Shown piece by piece: positions 16,353 through 24,673 of a stretch of DNA of 64,000 nt; within the stretch, counting starts at the first letter, position 1; each line of letters starts with the position of its first letter. The stretch lies in contig NZ_WMBB01000012.1 of NCBI RefSeq assembly GCF_009708175.1, forward strand, positions 124,001 to 188,000. The letters run 5' to 3'. Both the position numbers and the translations under genes were made by a program. A model generated the notes under the pieces. That model searched no databases. It was given only the letters and a program-made list of their open reading frames with translations, and was not told the DNA's origin. The stretch comes from Nocardia aurantiaca. Lineage in GTDB: Bacteria > Actinomycetota > Actinomycetes > Mycobacteriales > Mycobacteriaceae.

Positions 16353-17441
16353 GTGGCCGCACTTCTCACCCAAGGGCAGACCGGCGAACTGGGCGTCGCG
16401 GACATCACCGTGACGGTGCACTTCAGCGCGGGTATCGATCTGGCCGCGCTGCTCCTCACCGATCGCGGCGCGGTCCGCGGCGATACGGATCTGATCTTCT
16501 ACAACCAACCCACGGGGTCCGGTGTTCAGCTGGTGCCCGGGCAGAACGCCCTCGCGGTGAGCCTGTCCTCGGTGCCGCCGGGGGTAGCGCACATCCGCAT
16601 CGTGGTCACCCTGGACGACCGCGACGGCCGCCTCGGCGACTATCCGGCCCCGCATGTCGGCATTGCCGACGAACGCGGAATCCCGTTGTACGAGTACGTG
16701 ATCGATGGTCTCGGCAACGAGACCACCGTGGCGGCTGTGGACTTGGACCGCGGCGAGGAAGGATGGTACGCGCGCGCGGTCGGCTTCGGTCATCCTCGCG
16801 GTTTCGCGGCGCTGCTCGCCGATCACGGCGTGTCCATCAGCAACACGCCGCAGGCCTCGGCCGCCCCCGCCATCGCGCCCGTGCTGCGCGCCGGCGACAC
16901 GGTGGCGCTGCGGCGGCAGGGCGCGGACCTGAGCTTGGTCAAGATGGGGCTGGGCTGGGATCCCGTTCACGTGCAGCACAAATGGGGCTCCCGGCCGGTC
17001 GAGATCGACCTGGACGCCTCGGCGCTGGTGTACGCCGGACACGATCTGGTCGACGTCGCGTACTACGGCCAGCTGGTCACCAAGGACGGGGCCATCCGGC
17101 ACTCCGGCGACAACCTCACCGGTGAGGGCAAGGGCGACGACGAGGTCATCACCGTCGACCTGACCCGGGTCGGCTCGCACGTCACCACCATCGTCTTCGT
17201 CATCACCTCGTACGCGGGCCACACCTTCGAGAAGGTCCGCAATGCGTTCTGGCGCTTGATCGACGGCACCACCAGCACCGAGCTCACCCGGTCCAACCTG
17301 AGTTCGCGCGGTTCGCACACGGGCATGGTGGTGGCGAAAGTCCATCGCGAGGACGGCATCTGGAAGGTGCAGGCGCTGGGCCACCCGATCCAGGCGGGGC
17401 ATCCGGTCGAGGCGGCCGCCCAGGTCGGCGGGTTCCTCTGA
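16353..17441 (+). CDS. Tandem TerD-domain protein
   Basis: A 362-residue protein with two TerD (tellurium-resistance, calcium-binding stress) domains. The first, about residues 10-170, carries DLAALLLTDRGAVRGDTDLIFYNQP. The second, about 185-355, carries LSLVKMGLGWDP, DLDASALVY, VDVAYYGQLVTKDGAIRHSGDNLTGEG and GDDEVITVDLTRV. The acidic DLDAS and GDDE motifs are the Ca2+-binding signatures. TerD proteins act in the cytoplasm, probably on the membrane side, in stress responses; the biochemical activity is not settled. GTG 16353 is the start that fits the domain boundary; the Shine-Dalgarno (GGGAG) is unusually close. It is convergent with a paralog at 17509 that has the same domain pair plus a proline-rich linker. 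Confidence 0.9.
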   Translation: MAALLTQGQTGELGVADITVTVHFSAGIDLAALLLTDRGAVRGDTDLIFYNQPTGSGVQLVPGQNALAVSLSSVPPGVAHIRIVVTLDDRDGRLGDYPAPHVGIADERGIPLYEYVIDGLGNETTVAAVDLDRGEEGWYARAVGFGHPRGFAALLADHGVSISNTPQASAAPAIAPVLRAGDTVALRRQGADLSLVKMGLGWDPVHVQHKWGSRPVEIDLDASALVYAGHDLVDVAYYGQLVTKDGAIRHSGDNLTGEGKGDDEVITVDLTRVGSHVTTIVFVITSYAGHTFEKVRNAFWRLIDGTTSTELTRSNLSSRGSHTGMVVAKVHREDGIWKVQALGHPIQAGHPVEAAAQVGGFL

Positions 17442-17471
17442 GCTGTCGGACCCGGCGCGTCGAGGGTGCCG

Positions 17472-17502
17472 CCGGGGCACGTCCATTTCGGGCGCGCCCC
17501 GG
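17472..17502. terminator. Weak stem-loop between two convergent TerD genes
   Basis: CCGGGGC (17472-17478) and GCCCCGG (17496-17502) form a 7-bp stem with a 17-nt loop in the 67-bp gap between the convergent genes. There is no T-tract. A bidirectional terminator is possible. Confidence 0.3.
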
Positions 17503-17508
17503 TCGTGT

Positions 17509-18849
17509 TCAGACCGTGATGAACCGGCCCAGCTGTGGCACGGCCTCACCGGGATGCTTGGCCTGGAAGCCCTCGCCGATGGCCTGGAGCTTCCATTCGC
17601 CGTCCGCGCGGAACACCTTGGCCATGGCGATGGCCGTGAACGGCATGCCCCCCGCCAGCGCGTAGCGGGCCAGCTCCGCCTGTGTGGTGTCGTCCACCAG
17701 CCGGCAGTAGGCATTGCTGACCTGCTCGAAGGTGTGGCCTTGATACGAGGTGACGATGAACAGCAGCGTATTGACCTGGCGCGGAACACGACTCAGATCC
17801 ACCATGATCACCTCGTCGTCGCCCGCGGCCCCCTCGCCGGTGAGGTTGTCGCCGGAGTGCCGGATCGAACCGTCCTTCGACATCAGCTGCCCGTAGTAGG
17901 CGACATCCGCCAGATGCCGGTCGGCGAACATGGCCACCCAGGCGTCCAGGTCGATATTCACCGGCCGCCTCCCGAACAGCCCGCCCTGCTTGGCCGGATC
18001 CCACCCGAGCCCCATCCGAATCCGCGTCAGCGCGACCCCGCCCTCCTTGCGCAGGGTGACGCGCTGCCCCTTGGACAGGTTCACCGGACGCCCACGCGAC
18101 AGCCCGACCTCACCGTTCGCCTGCGGCGGAGCCGGTGGCGCCAGCTGCTGCGACTGGTACGGCGAGTTCGGCGGTGGCTGAGTCGGATACGGCGAGTTCG
18201 GCGGCGGTTGAGTCGGATACGGCGAGTTCGGCGGCGGTTGAGTCGGATACGGCGAATTGGGCGTGATGTATGTCGGCTCGACAGGCGGCGGATAGGCGGA
18301 GGTCGGCGGCGGGGGAGGCGTGCGGCTCTCGACGGGGCGCGGCGTGTCCTCGACAGTGACCCCGTGGTCGGTGACCAGGGCGGCGAAGCCGCCCGCATAG
18401 CCCTGCCCGACCGCGCGCACTTTCCAGTTCCCGAAGCGCCGGTACAGCTCGACCGCGATCACGATGGATTCGCTCTGCAGGTCCTCGATCTTGTACTCGT
18501 AGAGCGGATTACCGGCCGGATCGGAGACCAGTGCGACCGGCGGCGCGATCCCGCCGAAGGTGGAGCCGGCGCCGTCGAGCGTGACCACCGCTCGGATCTG
18601 CGTAATGTCCGCGGGCACCTGCGCCAGCGACACCGCCAGTTCGGCGGGCCGGCCCGCCGCCTGGCTCCGCAACCGCACGCCCGGTCCCGCCGGCTGGTTG
18701 TAGAACACGAAATCCGAGTCCGAGCGCACCTTTCCCTGGTCGGTCACCAGCAGCGCGGACAAGTCGGCGGCCGCCGCGACCCGGACGGAGATCATCACCT
18801 CCGACGCGGCCAGCGGTCCGTTCTGACCCTTCACAAGCATTGTGGACAA
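17509..18849 (-). CDS. Tandem TerD-domain protein with Pro-rich repeat linker
   Basis: About 446 residues: an N-terminal TerD domain (to about 170, with DLSALLVTDQGKVRSDSDFVFYNQP), a proline-rich linker (about 175-260), then a C-terminal TerD domain with RIRMGLGWDP, NIDLDAWVAMF, VAYYGQLMSKDGSIRHSGDNLTGEG and GDDEVIMVDLSRV. The linker holds three near-identical copies of a 10-residue unit NSPYPTQPPP. TTG 18849 has GGGAGG 7 nt upstream and gives MSTMLVKGQN; ATG 18840 is the alternative. The last 225 residues are very like the paralog at 16353, so the pair arose by duplication. Role: stress-linked Ca2+-binding TerD family, exact function unknown. Confidence 0.88.
   Translation of the reverse strand: MSTMLVKGQNGPLAASEVMISVRVAAAADLSALLVTDQGKVRSDSDFVFYNQPAGPGVRLRSQAAGRPAELAVSLAQVPADITQIRAVVTLDGAGSTFGGIAPPVALVSDPAGNPLYEYKIEDLQSESIVIAVELYRRFGNWKVRAVGQGYAGGFAALVTDHGVTVEDTPRPVESRTPPPPPTSAYPPPVEPTYITPNSPYPTQPPPNSPYPTQPPPNSPYPTQPPPNSPYQSQQLAPPAPPQANGEVGLSRGRPVNLSKGQRVTLRKEGGVALTRIRMGLGWDPAKQGGLFGRRPVNIDLDAWVAMFADRHLADVAYYGQLMSKDGSIRHSGDNLTGEGAAGDDEVIMVDLSRVPRQVNTLLFIVTSYQGHTFEQVSNAYCRLVDDTTQAELARYALAGGMPFTAIAMAKVFRADGEWKLQAIGEGFQAKHPGEAVPQLGRFITV
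18158..18258. repeat. Three tandem 30-bp repeats inside a TerD gene
   Basis: Units at 18158-18187, 18188-18217 and 18218-18247 differ only at two positions (the first against the other two), followed by a partial fourth copy. They encode the Pro/Tyr/Thr/Gln decapeptide of the TerD linker. Copy number is likely to vary between strains. Confidence 0.9.
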
Positions 18850-18905
18850 GGCCGATCCTCCCGTATCGAGACGTCCACTTGCCACTGTAGGAGACCCCGG
18901 GGCCC

Positions 18906-19619
18906 TCAGCAGCCGAGCTGGTCGGCGAGATCCAGGAAATCCACGGCATTGATATCGAATTCGTCGGAGAACTCCGCATCCCCCAGGGCCGGATCCCCGT
19001 ACTCCAGCGGCCGCGCGACGAATGCCGTCCGGAACCCGAGCTCCTTGGCCGCCCTGATGTCGTACTTGTGAGCGGCCACCATCATGATCTCCGCGGGCGC
19101 CAGCCCCAGATACCGCGCCGCGAGTCCATACGTCCGCGGATCAGGCTTGAAGGCCCCCACCATCTCGGCCGCGAAGATCGCATGCCAGGGCAGGTCCCCG
19201 TGCCGCGAAATCTCCACCACCGCACTGACATCCGCATTCGAAAGCGTCGCCAGCGTGAATCGGTTTCGCAGGCGGCGCAACCCCGGCACAGTGTCCGGCC
19301 ACGGATCCAGCCGCGACCATGCCCGAGCCAACTCGTCGCGTTCCGCGGTCGCCAATGCGATGTCCCTGGCATCGAGCAAGGGGTCCAACGTCTTCCGGTA
19401 CACCGAAGCCACGCTCACCCAAGGCCCATGCTCCGGCTGCTGGGATGTCTCCGCGAAATAGGCCGCCCGCCACTCGTCGACGAACCCGCCCCAGTCCTGT
19501 CCCGGAGCGAGATCCTCGGCGGCGGCCGCGGCGGCACGCCGAATCGTCGAATGAAAATCGGTAGCGGTCCCTTGCACGTCGAACAGCAGCGCCTTCGGGC
19601 TCAACACAGTCACAGCCAA
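18906..19619 (-). CDS. HAD-superfamily hydrolase, haloacid dehalogenase type II-like
   Basis: A 237-residue HAD hydrolase. Motif I is LLFDVQGTATDF (nucleophile Asp in FDVQGT), motif II is TLSNADVS, motif III is GAFKPDPRTYGL, and the last conserved part is MVAAHKYDIRAAKELGFRTAFV. The order and the AHKYD segment match (S)-2-haloacid dehalogenase type II proteins, which hydrolyse 2-haloacids; many relatives are phosphatases, so the substrate is uncertain. Motif I has Gln where Tyr is usual in dehalogenases (FDVYGT). It is 56 bp downstream of the TerD gene start region, on the same strand but upstream in transcription, and might be co-transcribed with it. Confidence 0.85.
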   Translation of the reverse strand: MAVTVLSPKALLFDVQGTATDFHSTIRRAAAAAAEDLAPGQDWGGFVDEWRAAYFAETSQQPEHGPWVSVASVYRKTLDPLLDARDIALATAERDELARAWSRLDPWPDTVPGLRRLRNRFTLATLSNADVSAVVEISRHGDLPWHAIFAAEMVGAFKPDPRTYGLAARYLGLAPAEIMMVAAHKYDIRAAKELGFRTAFVARPLEYGDPALGDAEFSDEFDINAVDFLDLADQLGC

Positions 19620-19681
19620 AGGCTAGCTAGTCGTGACCTGATGGCGGCTGGTCAGCGACCCGCCCGCGCTGGAAGTCCTGA

Positions 19682-19903
19682 TCACACCGCTCCGCGGTCG
19701 ATCGCGGTATCAGATCCTCGGCCAATGCCCCGAGCCGGCCGGCCGGTCCACCTGTCGGGTAGATCCCGCCGACGCACTATTGGCGCGGCCGCGAGAGCCT
19801 CGAGCCGGGCCCGGTACAGCGGGGTGACGATCCCTGCCAGCTCGGTGACCGGGTCTGCCGCCGTCCTCGATCCCGGCGGCGTTCTGCCGTTCAATTCGGT
19901 CAT
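19682..19903 (-). CDS. Possible 73-residue ORF, unrecognised
   Basis: In the 330-bp space between the HAD gene and the divergent hydrolase, a frame from ATG 19903 encodes 73 residues with a plausible helical stretch (VTELAGIVTPLYRARLEAL) and an Arg-rich end. No domain was recognised. The ATG lies 46 bp from the divergent hydrolase start. It may be a small gene, a truncated remnant, or non-coding. Nothing else was found in this gap. Confidence 0.25.
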   Translation of the reverse strand: MTELNGRTPPGSRTAADPVTELAGIVTPLYRARLEALAAAPIVRRRDLPDRWTGRPARGIGRGSDTAIDRGAV

Positions 19904-19948
19904 CACAGTGTGTCCCTGACCTGCAGGGATTCCAGGAGAGGCGGAGCA

Positions 19949-20806
19949 GTGACCGAATTCGTGGAATTGGCCGGTGGCCGGATCGCGTACGACGTGCTCG
20001 GGGAGGGGCCGCTCGTGCTGTTGGCGCACGGCATCGGTGACCACCGTCAGGCGTACCGTGCCGTGGCGCCGCGGTTGGCGGCGGCGGGCTACCGGGTTGT
20101 CAATATGGATATCCGAGGGCATGGCCAGTCATCCATGGACTGGGTGTCGGAGACCGGGCGGGCGGCCATCAGCCGGACCGATGTGGCGCGGGATATGGTC
20201 GAGGTGATCAAGCATTTCGGCGGTCCGGCGATGATCGTCGGACATTCGATTTCCGGGGGCGCGGCGACGATCGCCGCTGCCACCGCACCGGAGTTGGTCG
20301 CGGGCGTAGTAGAGATCAACCCGTTCACACTGGTCCAAAAGTTCAGCATGTCGGGTTTCTGCCGGGTGCGCCGGTATCGGCAGGGGATGCTGCGGCTCGG
20401 TATGACCGCGGCGGGAAGCCTGCGCTGGTGGCTTCGCTACCTCGACCTGGCCTATCCGAGCAAGCCGGCCGACTATGCCGCGTACATGGCGGAATTGGCG
20501 GCCACGTTGCGGGAACCGGGGCGGATGGCGGAATTCATGAAGACCGGCAAGTCCACGCCGGCCGACGCGCAGGCGCAGTTGCCCAATGTCGCCTGCCCCG
20601 TGCTGGTGATCATGGGCACCTTGGACCCGGATTTCGTCGATCCGACGGCTGAGGGCGAAGCGGTCATCTCCGCGCTGCCGACAGGTATCGGGCAGCTCGC
20701 GACCATAGCGGGCGGCCACTATCTGCATTCGGAAAAGCCCGATGCCACAACCGAACTCATTGTCCGCTTTCTCGCAACCCAGGTGCCGGAACACCGGATC
20801 GGCTGA
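19949..20806 (+). CDS. Alpha/beta-fold hydrolase
   Basis: 285 residues from GTG 19949, which has AGGAGAGGCGGAG just upstream. Typical alpha/beta hydrolase: HGIGDHRQAYR with the oxyanion-hole HG, MDIRGHGQSS, nucleophile Ser in GHSISGG, Asp in MGTLDPDF and His in GGHYLHSE. It resembles the haloperoxidase/epoxide hydrolase-like subgroup without a long lid insertion. Substrate unknown. It is followed 114 bp downstream by a GlxA-type regulator on the same strand that may control it. Confidence 0.9.
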   Translation: MTEFVELAGGRIAYDVLGEGPLVLLAHGIGDHRQAYRAVAPRLAAAGYRVVNMDIRGHGQSSMDWVSETGRAAISRTDVARDMVEVIKHFGGPAMIVGHSISGGAATIAAATAPELVAGVVEINPFTLVQKFSMSGFCRVRRYRQGMLRLGMTAAGSLRWWLRYLDLAYPSKPADYAAYMAELAATLREPGRMAEFMKTGKSTPADAQAQLPNVACPVLVIMGTLDPDFVDPTAEGEAVISALPTGIGQLATIAGGHYLHSEKPDATTELIVRFLATQVPEHRIG

Positions 20807-20920
20807 CGCGGTATGTCCGCCTCGGGCGTGTGGCTCGCATGCAGGCGCGGTGCCGGTCCAGCGGGCACCCGCCATGTCCCGCGGCATCGGTACGTGTCGG
20901 ACAGCGACCATAATGTCGAC

Positions 20921-21919
20921 GTGTTTACGCGAACGGTCGTGGTGGTCGTCTATGACGGTTTCCAGCTGCTCGACCTGGCAGGTCCGCTGGATGTGCTGGC
21001 CACGGCCAACCACGCGGTCGGTGGTCCGGCCTATCGGCTGATCACGGCGTCGCCGGGTGGCCGGACGATCGACCTCGCGGGCGGGGCGAGTTTCGTTGCC
21101 GACCGAGCGCTGGAGGAGATGGCCGCCACCACCGAGGCGATCGACACCCTGCTGGTGGTCGGGGGCGCGGGGGCGTTCGTGCCGAAGACGTCGTCGGAGG
21201 TGGCGCAGCAGTTGCCCGCCCTCGCGCGGCGGTCCCAGCGGATCACCTCGGTGTGCGCAGGCGCGTTGGTGCTGGCCGCCGCGGGGCTGCTGGACGGGTA
21301 TCGAGCCACCACGCACTGGGGCGCCTGCGATCATCTGGCCCGGGCGTTTCCACTGGTAAAGGTGGAGCCGGACCGGATTTTCGTTCACGACCGCAGTCGC
21401 TGGACATCGGCCGGAGTCAGCGCGGGCATCGATATGGCGCTGGCGTTGGTGGACGCCGATCTGGGCACGGAGATCGCGCAGCTCATCGCCCGGCAACTGG
21501 TGATTTTCGTCCGGCGGGCAGGTGGACAGGAGCAGTACAGCGCGCAGCTGCGAAGCCAGCCCGCCCGGACGCCGTCGATCCGGGCGGTGCAGCAATGGCT
21601 GCCCGAGCACCTGACCGGGGATCTGACGATCGCAGCGCTGGCCAGCCGGGCAGGGATGAGCGAACGCACCTTCGCTCGGACGTTCCGCGCCGAGACGGGC
21701 ACCACTCCTGCGCAGTTCATCGAGACCTTGCGGCTGGAGGCGGCTCGTAGATTGCTGGAGAGCACCGACCTCACCGTTGACGCGATCGCTCGCACGGTCG
21801 GCTACAAGCATGGCAAGACGCTGCATCGGGTTATCTCGCGGCGGTTGTCGACCACCCCCGACCGCTACCGGCAGCACTTCGCCGCCACTGCCGTGCATTC
21901 CCAGCTCAATCCCACCTGA
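20921..21919 (+). CDS. GlxA-type regulator: DJ-1/PfpI domain plus AraC HTH
   Basis: 332 residues from GTG 20921. The N-terminal DJ-1/PfpI-like domain (about 1-180) begins VVVVVYDGFQLLDLAGPLDVL and has the nucleophile-elbow-like TSVCAGALVLAAAGLLDG, ending in THWGAC and SAGVSAGIDMAL. The C-terminal AraC/XylS domain (about 225-325) has two helix-turn-helices: LTIAALASRAGMSERTFAR and VDAIARTVGYKHGKTLHRV. GlxA-type proteins are transcriptional regulators; the amidotransferase-like domain usually senses a ligand. The open frame extends to an ATG at 20813, but residues coded there look non-coding. GTG 20921 lacks a Shine-Dalgarno, so the start is uncertain. A related protein lies at 25488. Confidence 0.87.
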   Translation: MFTRTVVVVVYDGFQLLDLAGPLDVLATANHAVGGPAYRLITASPGGRTIDLAGGASFVADRALEEMAATTEAIDTLLVVGGAGAFVPKTSSEVAQQLPALARRSQRITSVCAGALVLAAAGLLDGYRATTHWGACDHLARAFPLVKVEPDRIFVHDRSRWTSAGVSAGIDMALALVDADLGTEIAQLIARQLVIFVRRAGGQEQYSAQLRSQPARTPSIRAVQQWLPEHLTGDLTIAALASRAGMSERTFARTFRAETGTTPAQFIETLRLEAARRLLESTDLTVDAIARTVGYKHGKTLHRVISRRLSTTPDRYRQHFAATAVHSQLNPT

Positions 21920-22157
21920 GGCCCTCCGCGGATCGTCCATTGGTCCGGTGTGGTCCGTCGATCAGTCGCTCGGGATCGATTGTTCGAATCCTGTTCAGCC
22001 GAATCCTATTAGCGGAATCGGCGTCGCGGTGAGTGGCTGCGCAGGAGCAGATAGCCGGATTTCACGGGGCGCGGTCAGGCGGCTGTCATCCGTCGCCTGC
22101 GTCGCATCCGGTGCGTTCGCGATCGTGTTCTCAATCAACTTGGAAAGGAAATTTGCA

Positions 22158-22591
22158 GTGGTACAGCAGGATCCAAAGATCAAGGCCATCAGCGAGTTTT
22201 TCGAGGCATACGGTCGTTACGACCTGGACGGCATGAAGGCCGTCCTGACCGATGACATCGCCTGGACAATCCCCGGCCATCACGCGCTGTCCGGCACCAA
22301 GCATGGGTGGAAGAAGTGCTCGCTTTCTTCGACCAGTTGGCGAAGGCGGGCATGAAGGCCGAGACCTTCTTCCTCGAGGCCAACGAGGAATACGTCGTCG
22401 ACATCCATCGTGGCTATTCGACCAAGGGTGAAGGGGCGGTCGACACGATGTGGGCGCTGGTGTGGCACTTCAATGCTGACGGCAAGGTAGATCGAGTCGA
22501 TAATCTGTCCCTCGACCAGCACCAGATGGACACGTATATCTGGAAGAACTTCTCCCTCGCGCCCCTGCCTACTCGGCTGGCCGTCGAATAG
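22158..22591 (+). pseudogene. SnoaL/NTF2-like protein, disrupted by a 1-bp frameshift
   Basis: GTG 22158 (Shine-Dalgarno GGAAAGGA, 8 nt upstream) opens a SnoaL-like fold: IKAISEFFEAYGRYDLDGMK, DIAWTIPGHHALSGTKHG. The frame then changes at the run of G at 22305-22307. The rest of the domain, VEEVLAFFDQLAKAGMKAET and DIHRGYSTK to DTMWALVWHFNADGK, is in another frame ending at 22591. One extra G (CAT GGG GTG GAA) would restore one continuous 144-residue protein. SnoaL-like proteins include small polyketide cyclases, isomerases and many proteins of unknown function. It is either a recent pseudogene or a homopolymer sequencing error. Confidence 0.8.
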
Positions 22592-22762
22592 GCCGAAGCG
22601 GCTCGCCCGCAAACTGTCGGTTCGTCGGGCCGGCCAGGCGACAGCGCCCTGTCCGGCCCGATGATCGCAGTGCTTCGACTGAGCCAGGAGGCCGGGCCGA
22701 CCATCCCGGTATGAGTTGTTTCCCATAGCTCCGTGTGTCCGGATCGCCTCTAGGCTGATCCC

Positions 22763-23629
22763 ATGGAGACCGGCCGGGCCAGCAAGACAGCCTTGGCGAC
22801 CGCGTACGCGCGCGCCTATCACCAGCTCTCGGGGGAGCCGCGGGTGTTCACCGATCCCCTGGCGGCCCGGATTCTGGGGCTGACCGCCGACCGGATCGCC
22901 GATGTGGACGCCGCGGTTTTGGACCGGCCGGGCGGGAACGACCCGCGGCGGCGGCTGCGGCGCTATTTCCTGGGCGCCCGGGCGCGGTTCGCCGAAGAGG
23001 TGGTGGCGCGGGCGGTCGCCGAGGGCACCGAGCAGGTGGTGATTCTGGGCGCGGGTCTCGATACCTTCGGATACCGGAATCCGCATCCCGGCCTGCGGGT
23101 GTTCGAGGTCGATCATCCCGACACCCAGGGGTGGAAGCGCGAGATGCTCGCACAAGCGGCTATCGAGATTCCCGAGTCGCTCACCTTCGTGCCGGTGGAC
23201 TTCGAAACCGACACGCTGGCGGAGAGTTTGGCCGCCGCCGGTGTCGACCGGGAGAAGTCGGCCGTCTTCGTCTGGCTCGGCGTCGTCATGTATCTGACGC
23301 GGCCCGCCATCGAGGAAACCTTGCGATTCATCGTGGACCAGGGGCGGCCCGTGCATCTGGTTCTCGATTACCTGAGTGCGGGAACGACGGACGAGGAACG
23401 CGCGTACGTGCGGGCCCGGTCCGAACGGATCGCGGCGATGAACGAGCCCTGGCTGAGCTTCTTCGAAGCCGAGGAGATCGACAGCCTGCTGCGGTCGTTC
23501 GGTTTCGACACTGTCGAAGCCCGTTCACTGCCGGACCTGTTCGCGGAGTACCTCGGCGAACCGCTGGCCGACCTGTCCGCCGGGAACGGTCGCGCGCCCC
23601 TGTTGCACGCGAGCCGGTCGGCGGACTGA
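22763..23629 (+). CDS. SAM-dependent methyltransferase, LCMT-like (PF04072 type)
   Basis: 288 residues of the leucine-carboxyl-methyltransferase-like family that is strongly expanded in mycobacteria and Nocardia. Family marks: SKTALATAYARAYH at the start, FTDPLAARIL, RRYFLGARARFAEE, the SAM-binding VVILGAGLDTFGYR, FEVDHPDTQGWKR, VPVDFETD and VWLGVVMYLTRPAI. It methylates a carboxyl or hydroxyl of an unknown substrate. No partner gene is adjacent; a 170-bp region after the SnoaL remnant serves as its promoter region. Confidence 0.9.
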   Translation: METGRASKTALATAYARAYHQLSGEPRVFTDPLAARILGLTADRIADVDAAVLDRPGGNDPRRRLRRYFLGARARFAEEVVARAVAEGTEQVVILGAGLDTFGYRNPHPGLRVFEVDHPDTQGWKREMLAQAAIEIPESLTFVPVDFETDTLAESLAAAGVDREKSAVFVWLGVVMYLTRPAIEETLRFIVDQGRPVHLVLDYLSAGTTDEERAYVRARSERIAAMNEPWLSFFEAEEIDSLLRSFGFDTVEARSLPDLFAEYLGEPLADLSAGNGRAPLLHASRSAD

Positions 23630-23639
23630 AGATTCACTG

Positions 23640-23999
23640 ATGCAACGACCGTCGACCGGCGACCGGGGCGTGGCTCCTGGCCGCGGCGCGAAAGTGGTTG
23701 TCCAGTCACATGATTCCGCCGAGCTGGGTCGTGCTCGATGGGACTTGACCGACCAGCTGAAAACCGTATGCCCGCAGGTGCGCGGCCGCTGTCACCGGCG
23801 CCGCCGAGGCGCTGAGGCCGGCGACAACCCCGGTCCATGACATGTCGACCGCGTCGGTCCGGACGGCCCGCTCCTGGACGGGCTCCCGGGTGTGGGCGCT
23901 GCGGCGGGCGCGGGCGCCGCTCGCGCCGCACCTCGCGATCATGAGGGCGCAGCGTATGGACAAGCCGCACCCTGAAAATGAACGTAAGGTGAACAAAAC
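23640..23999. other. Gene-poor stretch
   Basis: No recognised gene. A minus-strand frame 23843-23706 would encode 45 residues (starting MSWTGVVAGLSASAAP) but has no Shine-Dalgarno and no recognised family. The end (23975-24000) is AT-rich and carries two copies of a GAACnnAA-like motif just upstream of the promoter at 24000. Confidence 0.4.
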
Positions 24000-24029
24000 T
24001 TGACCAATGCCTCGCGGCTGGGGAATAAT
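24000..24029 (+). promoter_or_regulatory. Sigma-70-like promoter of a small-ORF transcript
   Basis: -35 TTGACC (24000-24005), 18-bp spacer, -10 AATAAT (24024-24029), in a locally AT-rich setting that stands out from this GC-rich window. Transcription would start near 24036 and cover a 7-bp stem-loop CCTCGCG-ACC-CGCGAGG (24042-24058), two small ORFs and the terminator at 24403. Confidence 0.6.
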
Positions 24030-24103
24030 CGCCGGTCTGTGCCTCGCGACCCGCGAGGTTCGTAATCGGTATCACGGCGCATGGGCGAGGAGGTGAGGGA
24101 CGA

Positions 24104-24190
24104 ATGAAGCACGGCGACAGTCCGTGTCCGAGACCGATTCGATCACTCTCACTGTTCCCGGCCAGCCGTTGCGGAACTGCTGTTCTGTAG
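24104..24190 (+). CDS. Short upstream ORF, 28 residues
   Basis: ATG 24104 with AGGAGGTGAGGG upstream opens a 28-codon frame ending TAG at 24188-24190. The product starts MKHGDSPCPRPIRSLSLF, contains two Cys and ends GTAVL. It matches no family known to me. It lies inside the predicted 5' region of the 53-residue ORF at 24228, so it could be a regulatory leader or a second small protein. Confidence 0.4.
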   Translation: MKHGDSPCPRPIRSLSLFPASRCGTAVL

Positions 24191-24208
24191 TTCGGCGAGT
24201 CGGCATAT

Positions 24209-24220
24209 CTCCTGAAGGAG
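24209..24220 (+). promoter_or_regulatory. Hairpin covering the Shine-Dalgarno of the 53-residue ORF
   Basis: CTCC-TGAA-GGAG folds the GGAG of the Shine-Dalgarno GGAGG (24217-24221), 6 nt before ATG 24228, into a short stem. It could restrict ribosome access. The stem is only 4-5 bp, so the effect may be modest. Confidence 0.4.
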
Positions 24221-24227
24221 GGCTGTC

Positions 24228-24389
24228 ATGGCTTTCATCAACTTCACCCGTAACCCACTGACCGTGCTGTCGGTCCTCGGCGGGCGTTCCCGCTCCGCGC
24301 TGACCCCCCAGGAGCGGGCCAACCTGCGGTCCGCGCGGTCCCGTGCCGCGGTCTTCAGCGCCTCGCTCGGCGTACACAGCACCCGCTGA
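24228..24389 (+). CDS. Small protein of 53 residues, function unknown
   Basis: ATG 24228 with a strong Shine-Dalgarno (GAAGGAGG) encodes 53 residues: MAFINFTRNPLTVLSVLGGR, a basic helix-prone middle (TPQERANLRSARSRAAVFSA) and LGVHSTR. It is highly basic and has a short hydrophobic segment near the N-terminus but no clear membrane helix. It is flanked by a promoter (24000) and a strong intrinsic terminator (24403), so it is a complete stand-alone unit. I do not recognise the family. Its features support a real expressed small gene better than many longer frames here. Confidence 0.65.
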   Translation: MAFINFTRNPLTVLSVLGGRSRSALTPQERANLRSARSRAAVFSASLGVHSTR

Positions 24390-24402
24390 GTTCGGATCTC
24401 CT

Positions 24403-24441
24403 CGCCTGCTGTCCTGAATCATGCGGGACGGCAGGCGTTTT
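24403..24441 (+). terminator. Rho-independent terminator
   Basis: CGCCTGC (24403-24409) pairs with GCAGGCG (24431-24437), with a further GTCC/GGAC pairing inside, followed directly by TTTT (24438-24441). It stands 13 bp after the stop of the 53-residue ORF. Confidence 0.85.
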
Positions 24442-24673
24442 CGTTATTCGACGGGTGGATGCAGGCACGTGCGGAGTCGCAGGGAGTCTGAACCTTCCGC
24501 CCGCGGAAGGCTTCCGCCGGAAGGCATGCGTGGATCCCGTACCGGGATTCCGCAGGATCGTGCCGTGGCCCCGGTGCTTGCGCCGGGGCCGACGGCGTAG
24601 TCGCAGGAAGATCACCCGCGACCAGGTCGGCGCGGACCTGGAAACGGCCCCGCGCCGCCGCCCACAGGACTGA

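Noticed and set aside
16353..19619. A complete tellurite-resistance (ter) operon
   Set aside because: Only TerD-domain proteins are present. TerB, TerC and TerA/Z equivalents were not seen, so the name would overstate the case.
23706..23843. Minus-strand 45-codon frame with a protein-like sequence
   Set aside because: No Shine-Dalgarno and no recognised family.
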